Below are positions 30,762-39,976 of a DNA stretch of 47,817 bases, one piece after another. A program made the translations under genes and the position numbers. This DNA is from Nitrospirota bacterium. Its GTDB lineage: Bacteria > Nitrospirota > Thermodesulfovibrionia > UBA6902. Every line of letters starts with the position of its first letter. The first letter of the stretch is position 1. The notes beneath the pieces were generated by a model that did not search any database, had not been told where the DNA came from, and worked only from the letters and a program-made list of their open reading frames with translations. Location: NCBI GenBank assembly GCA_016215115.1, contig JACRLN010000019.1, positions 1 through 47,817 of the forward strand, written 5' to 3'.

Positions 30762-32365
30762 TTTCCCTCTTCCGTCAAAGGTAGTCTAACAAAAAAACTT
30801 GTTCCTTTACCAACTACGCTTTTTACTTTTATATATCCCCCTAAATGCTTAACAATGCCGTGACTGACCGAGAGTCCAAGGCCTGTGCCTTTACCAACAG
30901 GTTTTGTAGTAAAAAATGGTTCGAACAGCTTAGGCATGTCTTCTTCCTTTATTCCCTGCCCTTCGTCTGTAAATTCTATCTCGATGTAGGGTTTGCCGTT
31001 TTCCATTATACTGCGTGTTGCAACTATTATCCGGCCTCTCTCATTCATGGCGTCGGCAGCGTTGATAAACATGTTCAGAAAAATCTGCTGGAATTGAGAC
31101 GGATCTCCTACGATAATGAACTGGGCATCTTCCAGTTTAATATCAAATTTAATGTGATGAAATTTTACCTGGTTCTGAACCATGAATATTGTACGGTTAA
31201 GTATTTCGTTTATACTTACTTTTCCCTTTTCAGAAGGAGTAGCGCGGGCGAAGGTCAGGAGGTTTTTTATTATCTTTGAACACCTGTCAGCCTGTTCGAT
31301 AATAATAGCGAGATCCTCCGATTCCGTACTCTCCTCAGGAAAACGCTTCTTGAGTAAATGTGCAAAGGTTACAACCCCTGTAAGAGGGTTATTTATTTCA
31401 TGTGCCACGCCCGCTGCCATCCGTCCTAAAGATGCGAGTTTTTCAGTCTGTATAAGGTTCGCATTGGTCCTCTGTATTTCTTCAGCCTTTTTCGCAATTT
31501 CCGCCTCAAGGGTCTGGGTCCATTTTTCTCCCTGATCACGTGCAGTCTTTAAGTCTTTTATCATGGAGTTGAAGGTCTGAGCCAGCACCCCCATTTCATC
31601 TGTGGATTTTATGGGAACGGAATAATCAAGATTTCCGCCTGCGACTTTCTCCATACCATTAACAAGCACGCTGACAGGTCTGGAAACTATCTTATAGATA
31701 ATTATACCGAGAAACAACGATACAGCAAGAACAAATATTATTACATAGGCGGTTAGGGCGAGTCCCTGTCTCAGCAAGGCTTCATCAAGAAACGCAAGAG
31801 AAAGCTGGGCATCAACGAATCCAAGTATTTTCTGATTTCTTGGATGTACGTGACATGCTGCAGTATAGCAGGCGGGTTCATTCGGGATTTCACCAATGGT
31901 ATGAAGCGTCCTGAAGCCCTGATTATTTTTATAAACTATCCATTTTTGCTGTTCCTGTAAAAGAGCGGGAGATCTTTCCGGGTCCGTATGACATCCTTTG
32001 CATGCAACAGAAGTTTTATCAATGACCTGTCCCACACTTTGCTTGTGTGAGGAGAATAAAATATTTCCTTTATGGTTGTATATGCTTACTCTCTGAACGC
32101 CTTCCGGTGTACTGAGAGTTACAAGCACTCGTTGTGTTTCATCCCGCTGGAAATTGAGCATGCTGTGGTAGATGCTTTCTTTTGTAAAATTTACAAAAGA
32201 GCCGCCGTATCTGACAGCGATAGACATAATATCTTTTTGCTGCTTGGTGAGGATGGCATACCAGAAGATTAAGGTCAAAACGACCATCAGAGCGCCGATG
32301 GCAATGATGAGTTTTGCCGCAATGGACTTCCCAGGGTGTCTGAAAATAGTTTTCATACCGGACAT
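30758..32365 (-). CDS. Sensor histidine kinase with periplasmic c-type-heme motifs
   Basis: The 535-aa protein has an N-terminal transmembrane helix (about 18-38), a periplasmic sensor (about 40-200), a second helix (about 204-224), HAMP (about 225-278), HisKA with H322 (AAGVAHEINNPLTG) and HATPase (N box, G1 DEGQGI, G2 GTGLGLSV). The sensor carries CKGCH (122-126), a canonical c-type-heme motif, and CYTAACH (166-172), a C-x4-CH variant. A periplasmic heme would make it a redox or gas sensor. It is divergent from nuoA and coupled to the stand-alone receiver by a four-base overlap. The start may instead be M4 (32356), since a TATAAT lies two bases before ATG 32365. Confidence 0.93.
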   Translation of the reverse strand: MSGMKTIFRHPGKSIAAKLIIAIGALMVVLTLIFWYAILTKQQKDIMSIAVRYGGSFVNFTKESIYHSMLNFQRDETQRVLVTLSTPEGVQRVSIYNHKGNILFSSHKQSVGQVIDKTSVACKGCHTDPERSPALLQEQQKWIVYKNNQGFRTLHTIGEIPNEPACYTAACHVHPRNQKILGFVDAQLSLAFLDEALLRQGLALTAYVIIFVLAVSLFLGIIIYKIVSRPVSVLVNGMEKVAGGNLDYSVPIKSTDEMGVLAQTFNSMIKDLKTARDQGEKWTQTLEAEIAKKAEEIQRTNANLIQTEKLASLGRMAAGVAHEINNPLTGVVTFAHLLKKRFPEESTESEDLAIIIEQADRCSKIIKNLLTFARATPSEKGKVSINEILNRTIFMVQNQVKFHHIKFDIKLEDAQFIIVGDPSQFQQIFLNMFINAADAMNERGRIIVATRSIMENGKPYIEIEFTDEGQGIKEEDMPKLFEPFFTTKPVGKGTGLGLSVSHGIVKHLGGYIKVKSVVGKGTSFFVRLPLTEEGK

Positions 32366-32433
32366 ATATTATAAGAGGCTTTTAATTTTTTTAAAAGGAT
32401 AAATAAAATAATGTAACAATAAACAAGATTAAT

Positions 32434-32470
32434 TTGACAGGGATGGCTGTTTTTGTGTATAAAAAACAGC
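32434..32470 (+). promoter_or_regulatory. nuo operon promoter with overlapping dyad
   Basis: TTGACA (32434-32439), an 18-base spacer and TATAAA (32458-32463) lie ten bases before the nuoA ATG at 32474, predicting a leader of only a few bases. The dyad GCTGTTTTT (32446-32454) / AAAAACAGC (32462-32470) covers the -10 box and could be a repressor or activator site. The intervening region to 32366 is the divergent control region shared with the heme-sensor kinase. Confidence 0.65.
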
Positions 32471-32473
32471 AAT

Positions 32474-32845
32474 ATGTCAGAAACATTTGTCCCATCAGAT
32501 TATTTTCCGGTTGTAATATTTTTCATATTTGCGCTATTAATTGGTTTTGGGACCTTATTATTGGGAGTTGTTTTAAGACCCAAAAGACCATATACCCAAA
32601 AACTTTATCCGTATGAATCAGGCAATCCCCCTGTTGGAGAACCGAGGTATAAGTTTTCTGTCAAATTTTATATTATAGCAATGCTTTTTGTGGTGTTTGA
32701 TGTTGAAGCGGTTTTTCTCTATCCCTGGGCAGTTGCTTATAACAAGCTCGGAATATTCGGTTTTGCAGAAATGATGTTGTTCGTATTTATTCTTTTGATT
32801 GGCTATATATATGTATGGAAGAAAGGGGCCTTTGACTGGGAATGA
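32474..32845 (+). CDS. nuoA: Complex I subunit A
   Basis: An in-frame TTG at 32453 would add seven residues, but ATG 32474 (123 aa) is better placed behind the promoter. Three transmembrane helices, the YESGNPPVG loop (the YECG-type loop near the quinone cavity) and the FDVEAVFLYPW helix are the NuoA signatures. It is the first gene of the nuo operon and encodes an integral membrane subunit at the junction of the peripheral and membrane arms. Confidence 0.95.
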   Translation: MSETFVPSDYFPVVIFFIFALLIGFGTLLLGVVLRPKRPYTQKLYPYESGNPPVGEPRYKFSVKFYIIAMLFVVFDVEAVFLYPWAVAYNKLGIFGFAEMMLFVFILLIGYIYVWKKGAFDWE

Positions 32846-32935
32846 AAGACCGTGAAGCGTTAAGCGTAATACGTTGAAAGAAAATATCTGTCACATATTA
32901 CGGATTATGCATTACGGATTACGAGGATTTGTGTT
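32846..32935. repeat. ATTACGGATTACG text-like repeat between nuoA and nuoB
   Basis: GCGTAATACG (about 32868) faces ATTACGGATTATGCATTACGG at 32898, giving an imperfect inverted repeat. It fills the 90-base gap before nuoB. Confidence 0.6.
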
Positions 32936-33457
32936 ATGACAAAAAATACAGCGGCTGATCTTGTTGAAGTCGAAGAAGGGACAAAAATAATTCCCGGTGC
33001 AAATACTATTATTACTTCTCTTGACAATCTTTTTAACTGGGGAAGGAAGAGTTCGATCTGGCCCATGACTTTTGGTCTTGCATGCTGTGCAATTGAGATG
33101 ATGACAACCGGTTCAAGCTATTATGATTTTGACCGTTTTGGAGTTGTTTTCCGGGCCTCACCAAGACAATCTGATGTAATTATAATAGCGGGCACGGTAA
33201 CAAAGAAGATGGCGCCTGTTGTAAGAAGGGTCTACGACCAGATGCCTGAACCGAGATACGTGATTTCAATGGGAAGCTGCGCATGTTCAGGCGGGATATT
33301 TAACACATATTCCGTTGTTCAGGGTTGCGACACTTTCTTGCCCGTGGATGTTTATATCCCTGGATGTCCTCCCAGGCCTGAAGCATTAATGGAGGGGGTA
33401 ATAAAACTTCAGGAAAAAATACAGAAGGAATATTTCAGATGGAGCCCGTGGAGGTAA
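32936..33457 (+). CDS. nuoB: Complex I subunit B
   Basis: The 173-aa protein carries the ligands of cluster N2: CC in [12 protein letters not shown] in GSCACSGG, and C in PGCPPRPE. The length is close to the family norm, with an N-terminal extension of about 15 residues. It transfers electrons from the peripheral arm to quinone. Confidence 0.97.
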   Translation: MTKNTAADLVEVEEGTKIIPGANTIITSLDNLFNWGRKSSIWPMTFGLACCAIEMMTTGSSYYDFDRFGVVFRASPRQSDVIIIAGTVTKKMAPVVRRVYDQMPEPRYVISMGSCACSGGIFNTYSVVQGCDTFLPVDVYIPGCPPRPEALMEGVIKLQEKIQKEYFRWSPWR

Positions 33458-33458
33458 A

Positions 33459-33497
33459 TAGCTGACAGCTATCAGCTAATAGCTAACAGCTAAGAAA
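33459..33497. repeat. AGCTGACAGC-type repeat between nuoB and nuoC
   Basis: AGCTGACAGCTATCAGC and mirrored AGCTAATAGCTAACAGC words form an imperfect hairpin. It is the same family as 7639-7706 and fills the whole nuoB-nuoC gap. Confidence 0.7.
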
Positions 33498-33500
33498 ATT

Positions 33501-34031
33501 ATGGAACCATTAGATATAGCGAAAAATTTAAGAGATAAATTCCTGCACGAAGTTACAGATATAAAAAGCTTCAGGGAGCAGGTATTTGTCAGCGTCAAAT
33601 GCGAGAAGATTATGGACATATGCCGCTACCTTTATGAAGACGACAACATCCGGATGAATTTTTTGTCGGATTTATGCGGCGTTGATTATCCTGAAAGAAA
33701 GTTAAGGTTTGAAGTTATTTATAATCTTTACTCTCTGAAATATAATCACAGATTAATAATTAAAGCTTTAATCCCTGGGAATGACCCATGTATTAACAGC
33801 GTTGTGCCTCTCTGGAAAGGCGCAAACTGGCATGAGAGGGAAGCATGCGACATGTATGGAATTGTTTTTACCGGACATCCTGACCTGAGACGCATACTTA
33901 TGCCTGATGACTGGGAAGGGTTCCCGCTGAGAAAGGATTATCCTTTGAAAGGTAAAGAGGGTTTGGAGTACAGGGGTTTTGAAGATCTTAAAGAATTGCA
34001 TAGTCATGATAATGAGTGGAATATAAGATGA
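33501..34031 (+). CDS. nuoC: Complex I subunit C
   Basis: The 176-aa protein has the 30-kDa-subunit signature HEREACDMYGIVFTGHP followed by LRRILMPDDWEGFPLRKDYP. It is not fused to NuoD, unlike in E. coli. It is a peripheral-arm scaffold subunit near the quinone site. Confidence 0.97.
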   Translation: MEPLDIAKNLRDKFLHEVTDIKSFREQVFVSVKCEKIMDICRYLYEDDNIRMNFLSDLCGVDYPERKLRFEVIYNLYSLKYNHRLIIKALIPGNDPCINSVVPLWKGANWHEREACDMYGIVFTGHPDLRRILMPDDWEGFPLRKDYPLKGKEGLEYRGFEDLKELHSHDNEWNIR

Positions 34032-34039
34032 TGACTTAA

Positions 34040-34132
34040 TTTAATGAGCAATGAACAATTAGTAATTATGGAATAAAAACTCCTTAACTGTTCATTCATC
34101 ATTGCTAATTGTTAATTTTAAATTTAGTACTG
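34040..34132. repeat. GAACAATTA/TAATTGTTC-type repeat between nuoC and nuoD
   Basis: ATGAGCAATGAACAATTAGT faces CATTGCTAATTGTTAATTTT across the gap, forming a long imperfect hairpin. Other copies are at 10044-10085 and 42113-42145. Confidence 0.7.
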
Positions 34133-34136
34133 TTCC

Positions 34137-35354
34137 ATGAAGAATAATAGTGAAGATTTAGACAACCCGGAGCACGAGCGTCTGTCGACCAAAGAGCTGA
34201 CCCTTAATTTAGGGCCTCAGCATCCTGCCACGCATGGTGTTTTGCGACTTGTGCTGGACCTTGAAGGTGAAACTGTTGTGAAATGCACCCCGTATATAGG
34301 CTATCTTCACAGAGGTGTTGAAAAACTTGCTGAGCACAGAAACTATCTGCAGATATTACCCCTGACCGACCGTCTCGATTACATCTCCTCCATGTCAAAT
34401 AATATTGGTTATTGCGTTGCACTGGAAAAACTCTTTGCTATCGAAGTCCCTGAGCGGACACAATTCATAAGAACGATCGTGGCGGAAATGTCCCGTATCG
34501 CAAATCATCTTCTCTGGCTTGCTACCCACGCGCTGGATATCGGGGCAATGACGGTTTTTCTTTACTGCTTCAGGGAAAGAGAAAAGATAATGGATTTATT
34601 TGAAAGGCTTTGCGGAGCAAGACTCACTGTAAGCTATCCGAGAATTGGCGGGCTGAAGAATGATGTAGACCCTCAATGGCTGGAGGACCTTTACAAATTT
34701 ACTGATGAGTTCCCGATGAGAGTGGAGCAGTACGAAACACTTATTGACAAGAACCGCATATGGTTGCGCCGTACAAAAGGGGTCGGGATTATTTCTGCAG
34801 AAGATGCAATTAACTGGGGCATGAGCGGACCTGCGCTCAGAGGCTCGGGTGTTCCATACGATGTGAGAAAAGCAATGCCTTATGGGGCGTATGATAAAGT
34901 GAAGTGGGAAGTTCCGACAGGTAAGAATGGCGATGTATATGATCGTTACAGGGTAAGGATGGAGGAATTCCGTCAGTCGAATTCGATAATAAGACAATGT
35001 ATGGAGAAACTTCCTGAAGGACCCATAATGGCTGACGCTCCGAAATTTACTTTGCCGGCCAAGGACAAAGTCCTTTCAGACATGGAGCATCTCATACATC
35101 ATTTTATACTTATTACGAAAGGACCCCAAACAGCTCCGGAAGGCGAAATTTATGTAGCGACTGAGGTTCCCAAAGGGGAGCTGGGTTTTTATTTTATAAG
35201 TGATGGAACGGGAAGGCCTTACCGTATGAGAATAAGGGCCCCCTCCTTTGTACATGTAGCAACATTGCCAAAACTTTGTGAAGGTGAACTTATTGCAGAC
35301 GTGATAGCAAATATCGGGAGCATAGATATTGTGCTGGGAGAATGCGACAGATAA
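34137..35354 (+). CDS. nuoD: Complex I subunit D
   Basis: The 405-aa 49-kDa subunit has [15 protein letters not shown] (quinone-site His), [24 protein letters not shown] and the C-terminal DIVLGECDR (Asp-Arg end typical of the [NiFe]-hydrogenase-derived fold without metal cysteines). It forms the quinone cavity with NuoB. Confidence 0.98.
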   Translation: MKNNSEDLDNPEHERLSTKELTLNLGPQHPATHGVLRLVLDLEGETVVKCTPYIGYLHRGVEKLAEHRNYLQILPLTDRLDYISSMSNNIGYCVALEKLFAIEVPERTQFIRTIVAEMSRIANHLLWLATHALDIGAMTVFLYCFREREKIMDLFERLCGARLTVSYPRIGGLKNDVDPQWLEDLYKFTDEFPMRVEQYETLIDKNRIWLRRTKGVGIISAEDAINWGMSGPALRGSGVPYDVRKAMPYGAYDKVKWEVPTGKNGDVYDRYRVRMEEFRQSNSIIRQCMEKLPEGPIMADAPKFTLPAKDKVLSDMEHLIHHFILITKGPQTAPEGEIYVATEVPKGELGFYFISDGTGRPYRMRIRAPSFVHVATLPKLCEGELIADVIANIGSIDIVLGECDR

Positions 35355-35356
35355 TT

Positions 35357-35472
35357 AAACAGCTGTCAGCTGTCAGTGGTCAGCTTTCAGCAAGAAAACC
35401 AACATACAAAAACTTAACCGGCAGCTTTCGGTTTTTAGCTGATAGCTGACGGCTGATTGCTGACAGCTAAAA
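35357..35472. repeat. AGCTGTCAGC-type repeat between nuoD and nuoE
   Basis: CAGCTGTCAGCTGTCAGTGG at 35362 faces TAGCTGATAGCTGACGGCTG at 35437 with a 60-base loop. It is the same family as 7639-7706 and 33459-33497 and fills the entire gap. Confidence 0.72.
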
Positions 35473-35473
35473 A

Positions 35474-35938
35474 ATGTTTAACGAAACAGTATTAAAAGAG
35501 ATAAACGAGATAAGAGCGAAATATCCTGACAGGAGGAGTGCCCTTCTGCCTTCATTGTATATTGCACAGAGAGAGTTCGGCTGGCTGAGTCATGAAGCTA
35601 TGCAGTTTGTTGCAAGAACACTCAATTTGCCGGAGGCTGAAGTAAGAGGGACCGCGTCCTTCTACGCAATGTTCAAACATAAACCGGTGGGGCGTAATCT
35701 TATACAACTCTGCACAAACGTGTCATGCATGATTTTGGGCTCTGAGGGACTTCTGGATTTTCTTAATAAGAGATACGGGGTTGAGCCTGACGGAACGTCT
35801 GGTGATGGACGGTTTTCTCTCGTAATTATGGAATGTATAGGCGCCTGCGGCACGGCTCCGGCAATGCTGGTGAATACAGATTTCCATGATAATCTGACAG
35901 AGCAAAGGATAGAGGAGATATTGGAGAAATACAAGTAG
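35474..35938 (+). CDS. nuoE: Complex I subunit E
   Basis: The 154-aa thioredoxin-like [2Fe-2S] subunit carries CTNVSC and CIGACGTAPAM (cluster N1a ligands). It is unfused, in contrast to the receiver-NuoE protein at 24127-24996. The stop codon TAG is supplied by the GTAGGGGC palindrome that follows. Confidence 0.97.
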   Translation: MFNETVLKEINEIRAKYPDRRSALLPSLYIAQREFGWLSHEAMQFVARTLNLPEAEVRGTASFYAMFKHKPVGRNLIQLCTNVSCMILGSEGLLDFLNKRYGVEPDGTSGDGRFSLVIMECIGACGTAPAMLVNTDFHDNLTEQRIEEILEKYK

Positions 35939-35963
35939 GGGCGACCCGGCGGGTCGCCCCTAC
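35935..35963. repeat. GTAGGGGC palindrome between nuoE and nuoF
   Basis: GTAGGGGCGACCCG, a central G, then CGGGTCGCCCCTAC form a perfect 14-bp-arm palindrome. It overlaps the nuoE stop codon. A relative with a different core lies at 42656-42683. Confidence 0.85.
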
Positions 35964-35974
35964 AGGACAGGAAA

Positions 35975-37237
35975 ATGGAAAAAATACTTTTAAAAAACAT
36001 CGATAATCCAAACTCTGCTGATATTAATGAGTACATCAAAGTCGGCGGATATGGAAGTTTGTCCAAAGCTCTTAACATGCAGCCCAAAGAGATTCTTGAA
36101 GAAGTAAAGAAATCGGGACTGAGGGGAAGAGGCGGCGCGGGTTTCCCGACCGGAATGAAATGGAGTTTTGCAATAGCCGATCCGAACTTCCCGAAATATT
36201 TATTATGCAATGCTGATGAGGGCGAACCCGGCACATTCAAGGACAGGCCGATTCTTGAGAAGAACCCACATCTTTTAATAGAAGGGATGGCGATTTCAGG
36301 TTATGTGCTTGGTTCAGAATTCGGCTATGTCTATCTGAGGGGTGAATATCCTTATGCAAAGGATGTTCTCAATAAGGCCATAAAGCAGGCACATGAAAAA
36401 AATTATCTTGGAGACAACATACTCGGAAAGGGTATAAGATTTCATCTTGCAGTTTATCAGGGTGCAGGGGCGTATATCTGCGGTGAAGAGACAGCGCTGA
36501 TTGAGTCAATAGAAGGCAGAAAAGGACAGCCCAGAAACAAACCTCCATTTCCTGTAAATGCAGGCGCATGGGGACTGCCAACGATAGTTAATAATGTTGA
36601 GACTCTCTCAAATTTACCATACATTGTTGAGGCAGGCGGGGAGGCATATTCAAAAACAGGAAATAAAGACTGTTCAGGGCCCAAACTTTTCTGCGTGAGC
36701 GGCTGTGTTAATAAACCCGGGGTGTTTGAACTTCCGATGGGTACGAGTTTGAGAGATATTATCTACAAACATGCAGGGGGGATAAAAGACGGTAAAAAAC
36801 TGAAGGCTGTAATCCCGGGAGGCATTTCGACCCCTGTCCTTCCCGCTGACAGTATAGATTGTGCAATGGATTTTGTATCAATGCCAAAGGCTGGCAGCAT
36901 GCTGGGTTCAGGCGCTGTGATAGTTATGGATGAATCTGTCTGCATGGTCAGAGTAACGCACAGGGCCTTAAAATTTTTTGAGCATGAATCCTGCGGGAAG
37001 TGTGTACCGTGCAGAGAGGGGACGGAGTGGCTAAGGAAGATACTTGAACGGATAGAAAACGGGAAAGGAAGAGAAGGTGATGTCGAACTTCTTTCTGACG
37101 TTGCAGGAAATATATCCGGCAAGACTTTTTGCCCGCTTGGAGACGGCGCGGCAGGGGTGGTTATGGGAATGTTAAAACATTTTAGAAATGAATTCGAGGA
37201 ACATGTTAAAAATGGGAATTGCAAATTTCAAATTTGA
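35975..37237 (+). CDS. nuoF: Complex I subunit F (NADH-binding)
   Basis: The 420-aa protein has the NADH/FMN-binding GRGGAGFPTGMKW and CNADEGEPGTFKDR, and the [4Fe-4S] N3 site CGKCVPCR with a later Cys in TFCPLGDG. It lacks the ferredoxin and thioredoxin-like ends of the HydB-type paralogue at 21617-23470. The last residues (about CKFQI) are encoded inside the AAATTTCAAATTTGAAATTT palindrome, so its C-terminus has been set by the repeat. Confidence 0.97.
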   Translation: MEKILLKNIDNPNSADINEYIKVGGYGSLSKALNMQPKEILEEVKKSGLRGRGGAGFPTGMKWSFAIADPNFPKYLLCNADEGEPGTFKDRPILEKNPHLLIEGMAISGYVLGSEFGYVYLRGEYPYAKDVLNKAIKQAHEKNYLGDNILGKGIRFHLAVYQGAGAYICGEETALIESIEGRKGQPRNKPPFPVNAGAWGLPTIVNNVETLSNLPYIVEAGGEAYSKTGNKDCSGPKLFCVSGCVNKPGVFELPMGTSLRDIIYKHAGGIKDGKKLKAVIPGGISTPVLPADSIDCAMDFVSMPKAGSMLGSGAVIVMDESVCMVRVTHRALKFFEHESCGKCVPCREGTEWLRKILERIENGKGREGDVELLSDVAGNISGKTFCPLGDGAAGVVMGMLKHFRNEFEEHVKNGNCKFQI

Positions 37238-37242
37238 AATTT
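37223..37242. repeat. Perfect 20-bp palindrome overlapping the nuoF end
   Basis: AAATTTCAAATTTGAAATTT is its own reverse complement. It includes the nuoF stop codon (37235-37237) and reaches to 18 bases before nuoG. Confidence 0.85.
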
Positions 37243-37254
37243 CAAATTGATTAA

Positions 37255-39819
37255 ATGATAACTTTAACCATCAACGACAAAGAGATAACGCTGGACAAGC
37301 CGCTCACTGTGCTTGAGGCCGCAAGACAGGCGGGAATAAAGATTCCGACCCTGTGCTATCATGAGGCTCTAAAACCTTACGGCGGGTGCAGATTGTGTGT
37401 TGTAGAGGTTGAGAGGATGCCGAGACTCCAGACTGCATGCACGTTGATGGCAGCAGACGGCATGGTAGTAAAAACCGAGTCCGATACTGTATCCAAAGTG
37501 CGGCGCGGGATACTGGAGTTTTTGCTTATAAACCATCCGCTCGACTGTCCCTATTGCGATAAGGCTGGAGAATGTGAATTACAGGACCTTGTTAACAAAT
37601 ACGGACCGACGGTCGGCAGATACATAGAAGAAAAAAGAAGGGTTCCGGAAAGCCACAAGGATGAGATTTTTACGAGGAACATGTCAAGGTGCGTTGTCTG
37701 CACGCGCTGCGTAAGGATGTGCGGCGATGTTCAGGGCGCATCTGCTATTTCAATTATGGGAAGAGGCAACCGTTCGAGGATGGAGCCTTTCTCAGCGGAG
37801 TCATTTAACTGCGAGTACTGCGGTAATTGCCTTACCGTTTGTCCTGTCGGCGCAATACTGAGCCGTTTATACATTCACAGCTTCAGACCGTGGCAGGTTG
37901 ATAAGGAAGTGGAGACTATCTGTTCATATTGCGGTGTAGGATGCTCACTTGTTGCACAGGTAAGAGATGATGCCATTAAACGCGTAATACCGAGAATGGG
38001 GTTCGGATTAAACAAAGGGCTTTTATGTTCACGGGGAAGATTCGGTTATGAATATATAAACAGCGGCGAGAGACTCAAAACGCCTCTTGTCAGAAAAGAC
38101 GGAAAACTTGTGGAGAGCACGTGGAGCGAGGCCTTGGGTATTGTTGCTGACAAGTTGATGAAAGTCAAGAACTCACACGGCGGTTCAGCCCTTGCTGGTA
38201 TTGCTTCGCCAAGGTGTTCAAATGAGGACAATTATGTGTTCCAGAAATTTATGCGCATGGCATGCGGCACAAACAATATTGATTCGATTTCAAGGACCGG
38301 ATTCGCTGCAGCACAAAAATACTTTGAAGACTTGCTGGGTCAGGGCACAACTGCAAATATAATCGAGGGACTTAAAAATTCAGAGACAATTTTTATCCTC
38401 GGCGGCGATCCGACAGCAATAAATCCTATACTCGGCCTTGCCATTAGAGAGGCTGCGAGACGGGGGGCAAAGATCGCGGTGCTGGGCAATGCAAAAGGGC
38501 TTGAGAGATTTAAGACCCTGCAGTTAGTGCCTTCAGTGTTTAAGGAGGCTGACGTTCTCGAGGCTCTTTTAAATGAGATTTACAATGTCAAAGGCTTGCG
38601 CGGTGAAAACCCGGCCCTCGACAAAGGAATCAGGGCGCTTTATGAAAAAGCAGCCGCAGCGTTTGATATGCAAGGATTTGATAACCTGAAGAAAATACTT
38701 CTGGACAGCGCTTCAACAGCCGTTGTCTTAGGTATGGATCTGTTGCAGCGCACTGACGGACACAGGTCGCTTTTTGCTATTGCGGGACTTATCTATTTGC
38801 TTGAGGCAAGGCTTTATCTGCTCTCGGAAAAACCGAATGAGCAGGGGGTTGTTGACACCGGATGTGTTCCGGACATGCTTCCCGGAGGAAGACCGTTAGG
38901 CATCCATGACTTCAAAAGGAAATTCGAAGCGGCATGGAACGGCGTTATTCCGGAAAACGAGGGGCTGACACTTTTAGAGATAATTGAAGGAGCAAAGAAT
39001 AAGAAAATAAAGGCCTTGTATATTATGGGTGAAAATCCTGTATTTAATCTTCCCAATGAGTCGTTTGTAAGTGAGGCCCTGAAATCTCTCGATTTTCTTG
39101 TGGTGCAGGATATATTCCTGACTGAGACAGCGGAGATTGCGGATGTGGTTTTGCCTGCTCTTGGATGGACTGAAAAAACAGGTACATATACAAATCTCGA
39201 GCGGCGTATACAGCTTCAGAAAAAGGCGGTGGAAACCTCCAACGGCATGGAAGACTGGAAGATAATTGCTGAGATATCTAACAAGATGGGATACAGGATG
39301 AATTTTGCAGATTCAAAAGAAGTTATGGATGAGATAGCAAAGGTGTCTCCGCTTTATAGGGATTTGACTTATCAGGAGATAAGCAAAGGGAATTGCCTGT
39401 GGCCCTATAATGGAGAGCCGCTGAGAGGCGAGATCAGCGAGGCGCCCGCTGTATTCAAAACGGCTAACGAATACAAAGGGGATTTCTACCTCGCGGTTGA
39501 AAAGCCTCTGTTTCATTCAGGCACGCTTTCAAGGAGGTCCCCCGCTTTGATGAAGATATATTCTGAGCCGGCTTTGAAGGTTAGTGTGAAGACCGCCGAA
39601 AAACTTGGATTGAATGAAGGAGACAGGGTGCAATTCTTCACACAGATCGGCAGTAAAGAAGCAATTGTATCGATTGACGAATCTATAAAGGACAACAGAG
39701 TATATTACAGCAATAATTTTAAAGGCAACGGTATATTCAGTTTATTGACTTTTAACATTGATAAATTAACAAAGATGCCCGGCCTCGAGGGGTGCGAGGT
39801 GAAGATAAAGAAATTGTAA
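37255..39819 (+). CDS. nuoG: Complex I subunit G
   Basis: The 854-aa protein has [2Fe-2S] N1b (YGGCRLCVVEV), His-Cys3 N5 (NHPLDCPYCDKAGECELQ), N4/N6-type [4Fe-4S] (CVVCTRCVRMC, CEYCGNCLTVC) and the extra N7 site CSYCGVGC with a later Cys in LLCSRGRFG. The MopB fold lacks a molybdenum-ligand residue, as usual in NuoG. N7 is a feature of complex I in several menaquinone-using bacteria. A paralogue in the minus-strand cluster is at 19147-21612. Confidence 0.97.
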   Translation: MITLTINDKEITLDKPLTVLEAARQAGIKIPTLCYHEALKPYGGCRLCVVEVERMPRLQTACTLMAADGMVVKTESDTVSKVRRGILEFLLINHPLDCPYCDKAGECELQDLVNKYGPTVGRYIEEKRRVPESHKDEIFTRNMSRCVVCTRCVRMCGDVQGASAISIMGRGNRSRMEPFSAESFNCEYCGNCLTVCPVGAILSRLYIHSFRPWQVDKEVETICSYCGVGCSLVAQVRDDAIKRVIPRMGFGLNKGLLCSRGRFGYEYINSGERLKTPLVRKDGKLVESTWSEALGIVADKLMKVKNSHGGSALAGIASPRCSNEDNYVFQKFMRMACGTNNIDSISRTGFAAAQKYFEDLLGQGTTANIIEGLKNSETIFILGGDPTAINPILGLAIREAARRGAKIAVLGNAKGLERFKTLQLVPSVFKEADVLEALLNEIYNVKGLRGENPALDKGIRALYEKAAAAFDMQGFDNLKKILLDSASTAVVLGMDLLQRTDGHRSLFAIAGLIYLLEARLYLLSEKPNEQGVVDTGCVPDMLPGGRPLGIHDFKRKFEAAWNGVIPENEGLTLLEIIEGAKNKKIKALYIMGENPVFNLPNESFVSEALKSLDFLVVQDIFLTETAEIADVVLPALGWTEKTGTYTNLERRIQLQKKAVETSNGMEDWKIIAEISNKMGYRMNFADSKEVMDEIAKVSPLYRDLTYQEISKGNCLWPYNGEPLRGEISEAPAVFKTANEYKGDFYLAVEKPLFHSGTLSRRSPALMKIYSEPALKVSVKTAEKLGLNEGDRVQFFTQIGSKEAIVSIDESIKDNRVYYSNNFKGNGIFSLLTFNIDKLTKMPGLEGCEVKIKKL

Positions 39820-39853
39820 GATGATGTTACGCATACCTTGTAATGTAGAACAT

Positions 39854-39949
39854 GTCATTCTGGCTTGTCCAGAATCTTTCTTAAGAAGGTCGTAGCGACT
39901 CTGCGCGAAGACTCGCTCCGAGATTCCCGACCCATAGGGCGGGAATGAA
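39854..39949. repeat. GTCATTCC-type element between nuoG and nuoH
   Basis: It is bounded by GTCATTCTGGCTTGTCCAG and GGGCGGGAATGA, with a CGTAGCGACTCTGCGCGAAG-rich middle. It is the same family as 10133-10200 and 25954-26012. Confidence 0.72.
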
Positions 39950-39976
39950 AGTAATCTGAGGATTGAGGATATAACT

